Numbered from the stretch's first letter, positions 42,810-53,393 are shown. The stretch is 64,000 nt of DNA from an uncultured Clostridia bacterium (GCA_934500875.1 CAKSTL010000008.1:1-64000), one strand, 5' to 3'. A program made the numbers and translations. The notes: generated by a model not told the origin, from the letters alone.

Positions 42810-45251
42810 TTGGCTGTTGATAATTTGAAAACAGACGAAATAATAAATTCGGAAAATAATGAAGAAAATTTAAATAGAGAAGATTTGAACAGGGAAGATA
42901 ACGAGGCTTTGCAAAGCGAAAAAACGGATGATAACGGAAAAATCAAAACGCTTCCGGTGCTGCCGCTTAAAGGTCTGCCCGTTTTTCCGTATATGATACT
43001 TCATTTTGATGTGCGCCGCACGTTTTCCGTTAAAGCGCTTGAAGGCTCGCTTGCGGAAAATCAGCTTATTTTTCTTACGGCGCAGAAAAGCCCTCTTATT
43101 GATTCGCCTATGCGTGAAGATTTGTTCCATACGGGAACGGTTGCAAAAATAAAGCAGGTTTTAAAGCTGCCCGAAAACAACGTCAGGGTGCTTGTTGAAG
43201 GTATAAGCCGTGCAAAAATCATAAAATTCAATTCCGATATTCCTTACTTTGAGTGCGAAATTGAGGAGCTTGAAAGCGTTTGCGCACCGGGCGAAGAAAT
43301 CAAGATAGAAAATGAAGCTCTGATGAGAAAAATCAAATCTCAGCTTATGAGTTATTATGACGCAAACCCGAAGTTTACACCCGATGCGGTAAAAAGCGCA
43401 GCGGAGCTTACCGACCCGGATGAATTTGCAGATCTTGTGAGTGCAAGCGTCGGCTTTGACATTGAAGGCAAACAGGCACTTTTGGAGGAAACCGACGTTA
43501 CAAAACGTTTAAGAATGCTTGTGAATCTTATAGATAAAGAGATAAAAATTTTGTTGGTTGAGCGTGATATAAACCGCAAGGTGAGGGGAAATATCGACAA
43601 AAATCAGAAGGATTATTACTTAAGAGAGCAGCTTAAGGTTATCCAGACCGAGCTTGGCGACAGGGACGAAATGCAGTCGGAGGCGGACGAGCTTAAAAAA
43701 AGACTTGAAAAAATAAATGCACCCGATTATGTTATGAAAAAGGCGGAAAAAGAGCTTTCGAGAATGGTGAAAATGCAGCAGGGAAATCCCGAGGCATCGG
43801 TTATCCGCACCTACGTTGAGTGGCTGTGTGATATTCCGTGGAGCATCTCAACCGAAGAAAACAACGATATCGAAAATGCAAAAAAGGTGCTTGATGAGGA
43901 CCATTACGGGCTTGAAAAGGTGAAAGAGCGAATTTTGGAATATCTTGCGGTAAGAAAGCTTTCGGGAGAGTTAAAATCGCCGATAATATGCCTTGTCGGC
44001 CCTCCGGGAGTGGGAAAAACCTCAATTGCTTTGTCAATTGCACGTGCGCTGGGCAGAAATTATGCAAGAATTTCTCTTGGCGGAATACGTGACGAATCGG
44101 AAATAAGAGGTCACAGAAAAACCTATATCGGCTCTATGCCCGGAAGAATAATTTATGCCCTGAAGCAGGCAAAATCAAACAATCCGCTTCTTCTTCTTGA
44201 TGAAATAGACAAGCTTTCAAAAGATTTTAAGGGCGACCCGTCTGCGGCGCTTTTGGAGGTTTTGGACGCAGAACAGAATTTTTCGTTCCGTGACCATTAT
44301 ATCGAGCTTCCGTTCGACCTTTCAAAAACGCTTTTCGTTACTACGGCAAATTCACTTGACGGCATTGACAGACCGCTTCTTGACCGTATGGAAATTATAC
44401 GCGTTTCGGGATATACCGACGAAGAAAAGCTTAACATTGCGAAAAAATATCTTGTTGCAAAACAGCTTAAGCAAAACGGTCTTAAAAAGTCAAACGTTAA
44501 ATTTTCGGACGATTCGCTTATTGATATAATAGATAATTATACCCGTGAGTCGGGCGTGCGTGAGCTTGAACGCAAAATTGCCGCCGTTATGCGCAAATGC
44601 GCAAAGAGAATTGTTTCGGGCGAGGTTAAAAGCGTTTCGGTAAGCAGAAAAAATCTTGAAAACTATCTCGGCAGAAAAATATTTATAAAAAATGAAAAAA
44701 GCGGCGAGAGCGAGATTGGCGTTGTAACCGGTCTTGCGTGGACGCAGTACGGCGGCGATACGCTGTCGGTGGAGGTTAACGTTTCAAAGGGAAGCGGAAA
44801 AACCGAGCTTACGGGCTCGCTCGGGGATGTTATGAAAGAATCGGCAATGACGGCGATAAGCTATGTGCGTTCGTGCTGCGAAAAATATAATATCGATTCG
44901 CAGTTTTACAAAAACTGTGATATTCATATTCACGTTCCGGAGGGCGCAACACCCAAGGACGGTCCTTCGGCAGGCATAACAATGGCAACTGCGCTTATTT
45001 CTGCGCTTTCAAACAAGAGGGTGAAAAAGGATGTTGCCATGACGGGCGAAATCACGCTCAGAGGAAGGGTTTTGCCGATAGGCGGTTTGAAGGAAAAGAC
45101 GCTTGCCGCATACAGGACAGGCATTAAAACCATTATAATTCCCGAAGAAAACACGCCTGATTTGGAGGATATTCCAAAGAATATCCGAAGTGATATAAAT
45201 TTTGTTGCGGCAAAGAGTATGGACACGGTGCTTGCAGCCGCTCTGGAATAA
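42810..45251 (+). CDS. lon: ATP-dependent protease La
   Basis: About 813 residues from a TTG after GGTGGTGG (GTG at 42801 is the alternative; both lie downstream of the promoter). A poorly conserved acidic N-terminus (about 1-45) leads into the LON substrate domain (about 48-250), AAA+ domain with GPPGVGKTS, and the Ser-Lys protease domain with PKDGPSAG (catalytic Ser). Degrades misfolded and regulatory proteins. Confidence 0.95.
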   Translation: MAVDNLKTDEIINSENNEENLNREDLNREDNEALQSEKTDDNGKIKTLPVLPLKGLPVFPYMILHFDVRRTFSVKALEGSLAENQLIFLTAQKSPLIDSPMREDLFHTGTVAKIKQVLKLPENNVRVLVEGISRAKIIKFNSDIPYFECEIEELESVCAPGEEIKIENEALMRKIKSQLMSYYDANPKFTPDAVKSAAELTDPDEFADLVSASVGFDIEGKQALLEETDVTKRLRMLVNLIDKEIKILLVERDINRKVRGNIDKNQKDYYLREQLKVIQTELGDRDEMQSEADELKKRLEKINAPDYVMKKAEKELSRMVKMQQGNPEASVIRTYVEWLCDIPWSISTEENNDIENAKKVLDEDHYGLEKVKERILEYLAVRKLSGELKSPIICLVGPPGVGKTSIALSIARALGRNYARISLGGIRDESEIRGHRKTYIGSMPGRIIYALKQAKSNNPLLLLDEIDKLSKDFKGDPSAALLEVLDAEQNFSFRDHYIELPFDLSKTLFVTTANSLDGIDRPLLDRMEIIRVSGYTDEEKLNIAKKYLVAKQLKQNGLKKSNVKFSDDSLIDIIDNYTRESGVRELERKIAAVMRKCAKRIVSGEVKSVSVSRKNLENYLGRKIFIKNEKSGESEIGVVTGLAWTQYGGDTLSVEVNVSKGSGKTELTGSLGDVMKESAMTAISYVRSCCEKYNIDSQFYKNCDIHIHVPEGATPKDGPSAGITMATALISALSNKRVKKDVAMTGEITLRGRVLPIGGLKEKTLAAYRTGIKTIIIPEENTPDLEDIPKNIRSDINFVAAKSMDTVLAAALE

Positions 45252-45297
45252 AACTATTATTTTTGCCGCTTTAATGTGCGGAGGAATGGAGATTTTT

Positions 45298-45891
45298 GTG
45301 AATTTAAACAATGTTTCGCTTACCGTTTCGGCGGTTGATATGAAGCAGTATCCGAAAACCGATTTTGCGGAAATTGCGTTTGCAGGCCGCTCAAATGTTG
45401 GGAAATCCTCTCTTATAAACAAGCTTTTAAACAGAAAAAGCCTTGCGAGGGTAAGCTCAAAGCCCGGCAAAACTGCGACAATCAACTTTTACAACATTGA
45501 CGATACTATGAATTTTGTTGACCTTCCGGGATACGGCTATGCAAAGGTTTCAAAGGCGGAAAAGAAAAAATGGGCGGATATGATTGAAACGTATCTTAAC
45601 ACAAGAGAGCAGCTTAACCAGGTTATTCTGCTTGTTGACAGCCGCCACACGCCGACCGAAAACGACATTACAATGCTTAACTATATACGTGCGTGCTGCG
45701 AAAGAGCGGTTGTTATTGCAACAAAGTGCGACAAGCTTTCGCCGTCGCAGTTAAACGACCGTCTTTCCGACATCATAAAAACGCTCCGCCTTTCGGGCGA
45801 CGATATTATAATACCGTTTTCCGCCGTTTCGGGAATGGGTGTTGACGAGTTTTACGCTTACATTGAAGAAGTTTTGGAAATTGAAATATAA
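45298..45891 (+). CDS. engB: Ribosome biogenesis GTPase EngB/YsxC
   Basis: 197 residues from a GTG six bases after GGAG; an ATG at 45286 has no spaced site, and the longer frame overlaps lon. G motifs GRSNVGKSS, DLPGYGYA, TKCDK. Acts in 50S assembly. Sits directly after lon, a common pairing. Confidence 0.94.
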   Translation: MNLNNVSLTVSAVDMKQYPKTDFAEIAFAGRSNVGKSSLINKLLNRKSLARVSSKPGKTATINFYNIDDTMNFVDLPGYGYAKVSKAEKKKWADMIETYLNTREQLNQVILLVDSRHTPTENDITMLNYIRACCERAVVIATKCDKLSPSQLNDRLSDIIKTLRLSGDDIIIPFSAVSGMGVDEFYAYIEEVLEIEI

Positions 45892-45909
45892 AAATTGGAG
45901 ATATCACAA

Positions 45910-48135
45910 ATGATAAATTTGCTTGACGGATTGAACGAAAGACAAAAAGAAGCTGTTACAACAACCGAGGGACCGCTTTTGGTGCTTGCCGGCGCAGGAA
46001 GCGGAAAAACCAAGGTTTTGACGCACAGAGTTGCGTACATTCTGGAAAACAGGCTTGCCGCCCCGTGGGAGATTTTGGCGATAACCTTTACAAACAAGGC
46101 GGCAAACGAGATGTGCACGAGAATTGCAAATATCGTAGGCGAGCAAAGCGGCGATATTTGGATAAAAACCTTTCATTCTGCGTGTCTTAGAATATTAAGA
46201 CGGGACATTGACAAAATAGGGTATACGTCAAATTTTAATATTTACGACACCAACGACCAGAAAAGGCTTATAAAAGACTGCCTGAAAGAGCTTAATCTCA
46301 ACGAGGACAATTATCCGGTAAAGAGCATAATATCGAAAATAAGTTCTGCAAAGGACGAGATGATTGACTGCAAGGAATTTGCAAAAAGAAACGACGATTT
46401 CAGGGGCGAAAAATATGCGCTTGTGTACGCTCTTTATCAGAAAAAGCTTAAAGAAAACAACGCAATGGATTTTGACGATCTGATTGCAAAAACCGTTGAG
46501 CTTTTAAGGGATAATCCGGATGTTCTTGAGTATTATCAGAATAAGTTCAAATACATAATGGTGGACGAGTATCAGGATACCAACAATTTGCAGTATGTGT
46601 TTGTTTCCATGCTTGCCGAAAAAAACCGTAACATCTGCGTTGTGGGCGACGATGACCAGAGTATTTACAAATTCAGGGGTGCAAACATAAGGAACATTCT
46701 TGATTTTGAAAAACAGTTTTCCGACGCAAAAAACATTAAGCTTGAGCAAAATTACCGTTCGACGCAAACCATTCTGGATGCAGCAAACGCTGTTATTGCA
46801 AATAACTTTGAGCGCAAGGAAAAAAGGCTTTGGACAGATAAAGCCGAGGGCGAAAAAATAGAGGTGCGCACTTGCAGCGACCAGGTTGACGAGGCTATGT
46901 ATATTTCGGGCGAGATTGAAAAAATTGTTTCGTCGGGAAAATATTCGTATAAGGATATTGCCGTTTTGTACCGCACCAACGCACAAACACGTGCGCTTGA
47001 AGATAACCTTTCGTGTCCGTACAGGGTGCTTTCGGGATTAAGGTTTTACGATACCAAGGAAATTAAGGATATTCTGTCGTATTTAAGAGTAATTTACAAT
47101 CCGAATGATGACGTAAATCTTACAAGAATTATAAACGTTCCCAAAAGAGGAATAGGCGACACTACAGTCGGAAAAATTGCCGCTTATGCCGAAAGTATGG
47201 GAGTGAGTATGTTTGACATTATCAGTGATGAAAAATACCTTGAGGCGCTCGGACGGAGCAGTGCGAAAATACGTGAATTTTCAAATATTATAAGAAATTT
47301 GAGAGAAGAAATCGACAGCGTTTCGCTTGTTGATTTTATGGACAAGGTGTTTACCGAAACGGGGTATGCGCAAAGTCTTGCTGCGGAAAATACACCCGAG
47401 GCGAGAGGCAGAATTGAAAATTTGCAGGAATTTAAATCGAAGGCGCTTGAGTACGAAAAAAACGTTGAGGACGCAACCTTCGGCGGATTTCTGGATAATA
47501 TTTCGCTTGTTTCGGATGTTGACAATTACGACAGCGAGCAGGACGCAATTGTTATGATGACCCTTCACAGTGCAAAGGGGCTGGAGTTCCCGGTTGTGTT
47601 TATGTGCGGACTTGAAAAGGGGCTTTTTCCGAGCTATCAGTCGGAGGGCGAGCTTGACAAGCTTGAAGAAGAGAGGCGTCTTTGCTATGTCGGCATAACC
47701 CGTGCGAGAGAAAAGCTTTATATCACATATGCCCTTCAGAGGGTTATGTTCGGAAAAACCGAAAGCAAGGTTGTGTCTGAATTTGTGGGTGAAATTCCCG
47801 AAAACCTTCTTCACCGAACAGACAACATCGTCAGAAAGCAGTTTGCCTCATACGGCAGCGGCAGGGGATATATGCAAAGCGACCTTTTTGCGTCGACGCA
47901 GAAAAAAAGCGATATGGACTACAGCGCAATTATTGCCGGAAATGTAAAGAGCGGCGCCCAAATGAAGTGCAGCGAAACGTACAAGATAGGCGAGAGAGTT
48001 GCGCACAAAAAGTTCGGCGAGGGTATGATTGTGGGAATAAGCGAAAGCGGTTCGGACGTTATGCTTGAAATTTTGTTTGACAATGTGGGAACAAGAAATC
48101 TTATGGCGTCGTTTGCAAAGCTTAAAAAAATTTAA
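45910..48135 (+). CDS. pcrA: UvrD/PcrA-type DNA helicase
   Basis: 741 residues from the ATG nine bases after GGAG. Superfamily 1A motifs: LNERQKEAV (Q motif), GAGSGKTKV (Walker A), VDEYQDTN (Walker B), GDDDQSIYKFRGA, NYRST, and VMMTLHSAKGLEFPVV. A C-terminal segment (about 685-741) matches the RNA-polymerase-binding PcrA tail. DNA repair and replication restart. Confidence 0.95.
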   Translation: MINLLDGLNERQKEAVTTTEGPLLVLAGAGSGKTKVLTHRVAYILENRLAAPWEILAITFTNKAANEMCTRIANIVGEQSGDIWIKTFHSACLRILRRDIDKIGYTSNFNIYDTNDQKRLIKDCLKELNLNEDNYPVKSIISKISSAKDEMIDCKEFAKRNDDFRGEKYALVYALYQKKLKENNAMDFDDLIAKTVELLRDNPDVLEYYQNKFKYIMVDEYQDTNNLQYVFVSMLAEKNRNICVVGDDDQSIYKFRGANIRNILDFEKQFSDAKNIKLEQNYRSTQTILDAANAVIANNFERKEKRLWTDKAEGEKIEVRTCSDQVDEAMYISGEIEKIVSSGKYSYKDIAVLYRTNAQTRALEDNLSCPYRVLSGLRFYDTKEIKDILSYLRVIYNPNDDVNLTRIINVPKRGIGDTTVGKIAAYAESMGVSMFDIISDEKYLEALGRSSAKIREFSNIIRNLREEIDSVSLVDFMDKVFTETGYAQSLAAENTPEARGRIENLQEFKSKALEYEKNVEDATFGGFLDNISLVSDVDNYDSEQDAIVMMTLHSAKGLEFPVVFMCGLEKGLFPSYQSEGELDKLEEERRLCYVGITRAREKLYITYALQRVMFGKTESKVVSEFVGEIPENLLHRTDNIVRKQFASYGSGRGYMQSDLFASTQKKSDMDYSAIIAGNVKSGAQMKCSETYKIGERVAHKKFGEGMIVGISESGSDVMLEILFDNVGTRNLMASFAKLKKI

Positions 48136-48159
48136 AGCAATTTAAAGCGGGGAAATGTT

Positions 48160-48924
48160 TTGGAACAGTATCTTGATTTTGCTTATCTTTACGATAAGCT
48201 TACATATGATGTCGAATACGAAAAAACTGCGGAATTTATAAAAAAGATTTTTAAAAAATTCGGCAGAGATGATATTTCTTTGGTGTGCGACCTTGCGTGC
48301 GGCACGGGCACGGTGTGCAACCTTCTGTCCGATTCGGGTTATGATATGATAGGAATAGATTTTTCGCCCGGTATGTTAAACGTTGCGCAGCAAAAAAGGG
48401 GCGGGCGCAATATTCTGTATCTTAATCAGGATATTTCGGATTTTGAGCTTTACGGCACGGTTGACGCATTTTTGTGCCTTCTGGACAGTGTAAATCATCT
48501 GGATGATGAAAACGATTTTGAAAGAATGTTTAATTATGCGAACAATTATCTAAATCCGAACGGTCTTTTTATTTTTGACGTAAATTCGCCGTATAAGTTT
48601 GAAAATATTTTGTCCGGCAACACGTTCACTTTTGACAGCGACGATATTTATTACGTGTGGGAAAACGATTTTGACAAAGAAAACGGATTATGCACGTTTT
48701 ATCTTACGTTTTTTGTAAACGAAAACGGTCTTTACCGCCGTTTTGACGAACAGCATACCGAAAGGGTTTATACAGATGAAAAAATAATAAAAACAGTGTC
48801 GGAAAACGGATTTGAGGTTGTCGGCACGTTTGGCGCAAACTACGATTTTAAAGCGCCTGATGTTAAGGAAGAACGCATTTTTTACGTTTTAAAAAAGACA
48901 AAAAACGTTAAAATGAAAAAATAA
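48160..48924 (+). CDS. Class I SAM-dependent methyltransferase
   Basis: 254 residues from a TTG. The SAM-binding motif CDLACGTGTVCNLL lies near 42-55, with GIDFSPGML after it and FDVNSPYK later. It resembles small-molecule methyltransferases often found beside DNA-repair or ribosome genes in Firmicutes; the substrate is unknown. Confidence 0.85.
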   Translation: MEQYLDFAYLYDKLTYDVEYEKTAEFIKKIFKKFGRDDISLVCDLACGTGTVCNLLSDSGYDMIGIDFSPGMLNVAQQKRGGRNILYLNQDISDFELYGTVDAFLCLLDSVNHLDDENDFERMFNYANNYLNPNGLFIFDVNSPYKFENILSGNTFTFDSDDIYYVWENDFDKENGLCTFYLTFFVNENGLYRRFDEQHTERVYTDEKIIKTVSENGFEVVGTFGANYDFKAPDVKEERIFYVLKKTKNVKMKK

Positions 48925-48956
48925 TAAAAACAAAAAAATAACGGAATGAAAACGGT

Positions 48957-48993
48957 AAAACGGCAAAGCGCAAAAAGACACTTTTGCCGTTTT
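48957..48993 (+). terminator. Terminator after the methyltransferase gene
   Basis: 11-bp stem (48957-48967 with 48983-48993) ending in a T-run. Confidence 0.8.
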
Positions 48994-49053
48994 TTGCTTT
49001 GTATTTATGCTTTGCCTTTTGCAGATAATAATTATTGCAAAGGAGCTGAATTT

Positions 49054-49263
49054 ATGAGTAAAATAAGGCGTGAGAGAATTAAAAAGGATAAAAAGAAAGA
49101 TAGTTCTCCCGTTTGGGAAAACGACACCTTAGACACCTGCAAGGCGGCATCAGCAACCGACTGTACGGGGCTTATTCAAATCTCGCCCCTTGACGAAAGC
49201 GAAATAGAATCGTACAAGGATGTTTACGATTTCGGCCCTTCGCCGGATGATTTTACCGACTGA
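49054..49263 (+). CDS. Small hypothetical protein
   Basis: 69 residues from the ATG after AAAGGAG; the upstream extension covers the terminator and is spurious. Basic start (KIRRERIKKDKKK), middle with two Cys, and an acidic end YDFGPSPDDFTD. No recognised domain. Stands alone between two terminators. Confidence 0.55.
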   Translation: MSKIRRERIKKDKKKDSSPVWENDTLDTCKAASATDCTGLIQISPLDESEIESYKDVYDFGPSPDDFTD

Positions 49264-49290
49264 AAAAAGGCGCTTTTTTAAGCGTCTTCG

Positions 49291-49337
49291 GCCGCAATGC
49301 TGATAAGAAGGCAGAAATGTATTGCCAGCATTGCGGC
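49291..49337 (-). terminator. Strong hairpin in the smpB 3' region
   Basis: Perfect 12-bp stem (49291-49302 with 49326-49337) with a 23-base loop just downstream of smpB. On the minus strand it is followed by a weaker hairpin at about 49268-49285 and a T6 run, which is the likely terminator proper. Confidence 0.6.
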
Positions 49338-49344
49338 TTACATA

Positions 49345-49806
49345 TTATCTTTGATTAAATTCCTTCATTTTGCGGTCCATAGAGCGCTGTGCGTCCTTTT
49401 TTGCAATGCTCTGCCGCTTGTCATAGTCTTTTTTGCCCCTTGCAAGTGCAATTTCAACCTTAACCTTTGAATTCTTAAAATAAATTTTTGTGGGAACAAG
49501 CGAAAAGCCCTTTTCTTTTGTCTGCCCGATAAGTTTTCTGATTTCGCTCTTGTGCAAAAGAAGCTTTCTGTCCCTCATAGGGTCTTTGTTAAAAATATTT
49601 CCTTTTTCAAACGGACTTATGTGCATTTGTTTTATGTAAACCTCGCCGTTTGAAATTTGCGCATAAGCCTCTTTAAGATTCACTTTTCCTTCGCGCAGAG
49701 ATTTAACCTCCGTACCCGCAAGGCTTATTCCGCACTCTGTCTGCTCAATTATAAAATAATCGTGCCACGCTTTTTTGTTTTGTGCTATTAATTTTATGCT
49801 GTCCAT
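49345..49806 (-). CDS. smpB: SsrA-binding protein
   Basis: 153 residues. Motifs CGISLAGTEVKSLREGKVNLKEAY-like, IYFKNSKVKVEIALARGKKDYDKR and a basic tail. Delivers tmRNA to stalled ribosomes. No tmRNA gene is seen in the window. Follows rnr, the common Firmicutes order. Confidence 0.96.
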   Translation of the reverse strand: MDSIKLIAQNKKAWHDYFIIEQTECGISLAGTEVKSLREGKVNLKEAYAQISNGEVYIKQMHISPFEKGNIFNKDPMRDRKLLLHKSEIRKLIGQTKEKGFSLVPTKIYFKNSKVKVEIALARGKKDYDKRQSIAKKDAQRSMDRKMKEFNQR

Positions 49807-49834
49807 TTATGCCACCTCAAACCGTATGGTTTTT

Positions 49835-51931
49835 CTAACTTAATACAAAATCTATTTTGTGCGAAGCAACGTCAACGCCGGCTAAAATTACGTTTACCGT
49901 ATCGCCGATTTTGTATATTTTTCCGCTCCTTTCACCGGTAAGCGAAAAAGTTTTTTCGTTGAATATATAATAATCGTCGTCAAGGTCGGCAATGCGCACA
50001 AGACCCTCAACGCTGTTTTCAAGCTCGACAAAAAACCCGAATGATGTTACCGAAGAGATAATTCCTTCAAATTCTTCTCCCACTTTGCCCGCCATAAACT
50101 CTGCCTTTTTGATGTCGCAAACCTCACGCTCTGCCTCAGCGGCGCAAATTTCGGTTTCGCTCGAATGTGCTGATACATTTTGCACAAACTGCGAAAGAGA
50201 GTCTATTCGCTCGCTTGTTAAGCAGCCCTTTAAAAATTCCTTTATAATACGGTGAATTGCAAGGTCGGGATAGCGTCTTATGGGCGAAGTGAAATGGCAG
50301 TAATACTCAAACGCAAGCGAAAAATGCCCCGTGTTCTGCGAGGAGTATTTCGCCTTCATAAGCGAGCGCAAAAGCGCCGTTGACACAATTCTTTCATACG
50401 GCGTGTTTTTTATTTTGTCCAGAAGGTGCGCAAGCTCCTTGGGATGTGGGTCAGAGGCGCCTTTTATAAAAAATCCCATATTTTTTACAAATTCGTTGAA
50501 CACGCTTATTTTGTCAGCCGACGGCTTTTCGTGAATACGGTAAACAAAGGGTATCCCCGCCCAGAAAAACGTTTCGGCAACCGTTTTGTTGCACAAAAGC
50601 ATAAATTCTTCAATAATTGAATTTGCCGCCGTAATTTCTCTTTTTGAAATTTTTATCGGCCTTCCGTTTTCGTCAAGCTCGATTTTCGTTTCGGGAAAAT
50701 CAAAATCAATGCTGCCCTTCTTTATGCGTTTTCCTTTTAAAATTGACGAAAGGGTCTGCATAAGATAAATGTCGGGGAGGATATGCTCATACTTTTTGCA
50801 AAGAGATTTGTCGCCGTCAAGAATTTTTGTAACATCCTCATACGTCATACGCTCTTTTGTCCTGATAACGCCTTCGCATATTTCGGAATTTGTAACGTTT
50901 CCGTTTTTGTCTATATTCATTATAACAGATAAAGTAAGTCTGTCAAGTCTTGGGTTTAACGAGCAAATGCCGTTTGAAAGCTTTTTCGGAAGCATTGGCA
51001 CAACCCTGTCTGCAAAATACACGCTTGTGCCCCGTTTAAAAGCTTCTTTGTCTATGGGTGTGTTTTCTTTTACATAGTGCGTAACGTCCGCAATGTGTAC
51101 GCAAAGAACGTATTCATCACCGCACATTTTTACTCCCACTGCGTCGTCAAGGTCTTTTGCGTCGGCGCCGTCAATGGTAATGACGGTATCGTTTCTAAAA
51201 TCACGGCGCATATTTATTTCGGATAAAGAAATTTCGTCTGCAATGCCGTCGGCTTGCGAAATGACATCTTCGCCGAACTCATCACGTATGTTAAACTGCC
51301 TTATAACCGAAAGAACGTCAACCCCTTTGTCGTTTATATTGCCGAGAATTTCGCATATAACGCCCTCGGGATTTTTACGCTCGGAAGAATAATCGGTGAT
51401 TTCGCATACAACCTTGTCGCCGTCCGAAACCTTCATATTTTTGTATTTCGATATGAAAATATCCTTTTTTATGTGTTTGTCATCGGGGATTACAAAGCCG
51501 AAATTACGGCTTTTCGAAAACGTTCCCACCAAAAATTTTGTTTCTCTTTTTAAAACCGATACAACTTCGCCCTCGCTGCGTTTTGTTTTGGATTTGCAGT
51601 TTGTTATGCGCACCAGAACCGTATCGCCGCCAAATGCGCCGAGCGTTTTGTCGGACGGAATAAAAATATCGCCGTCGTCGCTCAGCATAAAGCCGAACCC
51701 ACGTTCGGTGCTTTGAAATTTGCCGCTTACAAGCCCGAGAGTTTTTGAAAGAACATAGCGTTTCTTTTTTGATTTTACTATAAATCCCTCTTCGATAAGC
51801 TCATTTATTATATTTTCAAGCTCGAACCAATCGTCCTTTGGCACGCCGAGCACCGTTTTTATATCTTCAAGCGTCATTGGAACGTACATTTCGTCGCAGA
51901 AAAACGCACGAAGTTTTTCCTTTTGTGTCAT
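49835..51931 (-). CDS. rnr: Ribonuclease R
   Basis: 698 residues: winged-helix start, two cold-shock domains (about 75-220), RNB catalytic domain with DGADAKDLDDAV (metal-binding Asp residues near 255), and a C-terminal S1 domain (about 618-698). Processive 3'-5' exoribonuclease that works with tmRNA-SmpB. AAGGA upstream. Confidence 0.95.
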   Translation of the reverse strand: MTQKEKLRAFFCDEMYVPMTLEDIKTVLGVPKDDWFELENIINELIEEGFIVKSKKKRYVLSKTLGLVSGKFQSTERGFGFMLSDDGDIFIPSDKTLGAFGGDTVLVRITNCKSKTKRSEGEVVSVLKRETKFLVGTFSKSRNFGFVIPDDKHIKKDIFISKYKNMKVSDGDKVVCEITDYSSERKNPEGVICEILGNINDKGVDVLSVIRQFNIRDEFGEDVISQADGIADEISLSEINMRRDFRNDTVITIDGADAKDLDDAVGVKMCGDEYVLCVHIADVTHYVKENTPIDKEAFKRGTSVYFADRVVPMLPKKLSNGICSLNPRLDRLTLSVIMNIDKNGNVTNSEICEGVIRTKERMTYEDVTKILDGDKSLCKKYEHILPDIYLMQTLSSILKGKRIKKGSIDFDFPETKIELDENGRPIKISKREITAANSIIEEFMLLCNKTVAETFFWAGIPFVYRIHEKPSADKISVFNEFVKNMGFFIKGASDPHPKELAHLLDKIKNTPYERIVSTALLRSLMKAKYSSQNTGHFSLAFEYYCHFTSPIRRYPDLAIHRIIKEFLKGCLTSERIDSLSQFVQNVSAHSSETEICAAEAEREVCDIKKAEFMAGKVGEEFEGIISSVTSFGFFVELENSVEGLVRIADLDDDYYIFNEKTFSLTGERSGKIYKIGDTVNVILAGVDVASHKIDFVLS

Positions 51932-52088
51932 AATTCATAAAATCCTTCCGCATTTTTGATTGTCATACAATAATTGTAACATATTTTTGAAAAAAAGATA
52001 CTGTTTTTTCAAAAATACTTGAAATTTTGTTTGAAAAATACTAAAATAAATACATAATTATGTAAATTTGTGCGAAAGGACGATAAAA

Positions 52089-53327
52089 ATGCCTGTTTTT
52101 GATAAAGCGAAAATTATACTTCCTAAAAACTGCGATATGGAAAAGTGGAGCGTAGTTGCGTGCGACCAGTATACCTCCGAACCCGAATACTGGGAGGAGG
52201 TTGAAAATTTTGTGGGTGCAAGTCCGTCAACATATAACCTTATTTTTCCCGAAATATACCTAAACGGCGGCAAAAAAGAGGAACGTATCGAAAAAATTAA
52301 CAAAACTATGAAAGACTATCTTGAAAACGGCAACGTATATGAAACCGAGCCGTGCCTTATGTACGTTGAAAGGACGCTTGCAAACGGCAGTGTAAGACGG
52401 GGCATCATCGGCGTTGTTGACCTTGAGGAATACGATTTTAACAAAGATGCGCAAAGCAAAATCCGTGCAACCGAGGGAACGGTTCTTGAAAGAATTCCGC
52501 CCCGTGTAAGCGTGCGCTGCAATGCCTGCCTTGAATTTCCGCACGTTATGCTTTTGATTGACGACGACAAAGAGGAAATTATTGAAAAAATCGATAAAAC
52601 AAAGCTTGAACCCGTTTACAATTTTTCGCTTATGAAAAATTCGGGCAGCATAAAGGGATACAAAATTACCGATACAAAAGAAATTCTAGAAAAACTTGAA
52701 AAACTCGGCGACAAAAAAAGTTTTGAAGAAAAATACGGCGTAAGCGGAAAAGGCGTTTTGCAATATGCGGTGGGTGACGGAAACCACTCTCTTGCAACTG
52801 CAAAGACCGTTTATGAAAACGAAAAGGCAAAAATAGGCGATAAGGCTAAAAGCCTTCCCTGCCGCTATGCGCTTGCCGAAGTTGTAAACCTTCACGACAA
52901 ATCGCTTGTTTTTGAGCCTATTCACCGTGTTGTGTTCGGCGTTGACGAGGATAAATTTATAAACGCTCTTTTAAATAAATATGAAACAGAGAAGGTCGAA
53001 AACGGCGATTTTAAAATTGTATCAAACGGCAAAGAAGAAACATATGCTGTAAAAAACCCCGATTTTAATTTGACGGTAGGCTGTATACAGAGCTTTATCG
53101 ACGAATATCTTGAAGAAAACGGCGGCAGTGTGGATTATATTCACGGCTCGGACGTGGTGCGAAAGCTTTCGAGTGAAAAGGGCAATGTCGGCATACTTTT
53201 AAACGCAATGGAAAAGAGCGATTTGTTCAAAACCGTTATTTTGGACGGTGCGCTTCCGAGAAAAACTTTTTCAATGGGCGAAGCAGGCGATAAGCGTTTT
53301 TATCTTGAGGGCAGGAAAATAAGATAA
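52089..53327 (+). CDS. DUF1015 family protein
   Basis: 412 residues from the ATG after GAAAGGACG. Segments WSVVACDQYTSEPEYW, RPPVSVRCN-like and YAVGDGNHSLATAK match DUF1015, a family of unknown function with nuclease-like and ParB-like remarks in some annotations. Its placement before serC and serA suggests a role linked to serine, perhaps as a serine kinase: relatives of this type (SerK-like) exist in archaea, but I cannot show it. Confidence 0.85.
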   Translation: MPVFDKAKIILPKNCDMEKWSVVACDQYTSEPEYWEEVENFVGASPSTYNLIFPEIYLNGGKKEERIEKINKTMKDYLENGNVYETEPCLMYVERTLANGSVRRGIIGVVDLEEYDFNKDAQSKIRATEGTVLERIPPRVSVRCNACLEFPHVMLLIDDDKEEIIEKIDKTKLEPVYNFSLMKNSGSIKGYKITDTKEILEKLEKLGDKKSFEEKYGVSGKGVLQYAVGDGNHSLATAKTVYENEKAKIGDKAKSLPCRYALAEVVNLHDKSLVFEPIHRVVFGVDEDKFINALLNKYETEKVENGDFKIVSNGKEETYAVKNPDFNLTVGCIQSFIDEYLEENGGSVDYIHGSDVVRKLSSEKGNVGILLNAMEKSDLFKTVILDGALPRKTFSMGEAGDKRFYLEGRKIR

Positions 53328-53364
53328 ATGTTTAACAATATTTCAAAATTGTTTTGTTTAGGCA

Positions 53365-53393
53365 TTGACTATTTTTTTTATTTGTTATATAAT
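53365..53393 (+). promoter_or_regulatory. Promoter of serC
   Basis: TTGACT (53365-53370), 17-base spacer, TATAAT (53388-53393). Confidence 0.8.
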
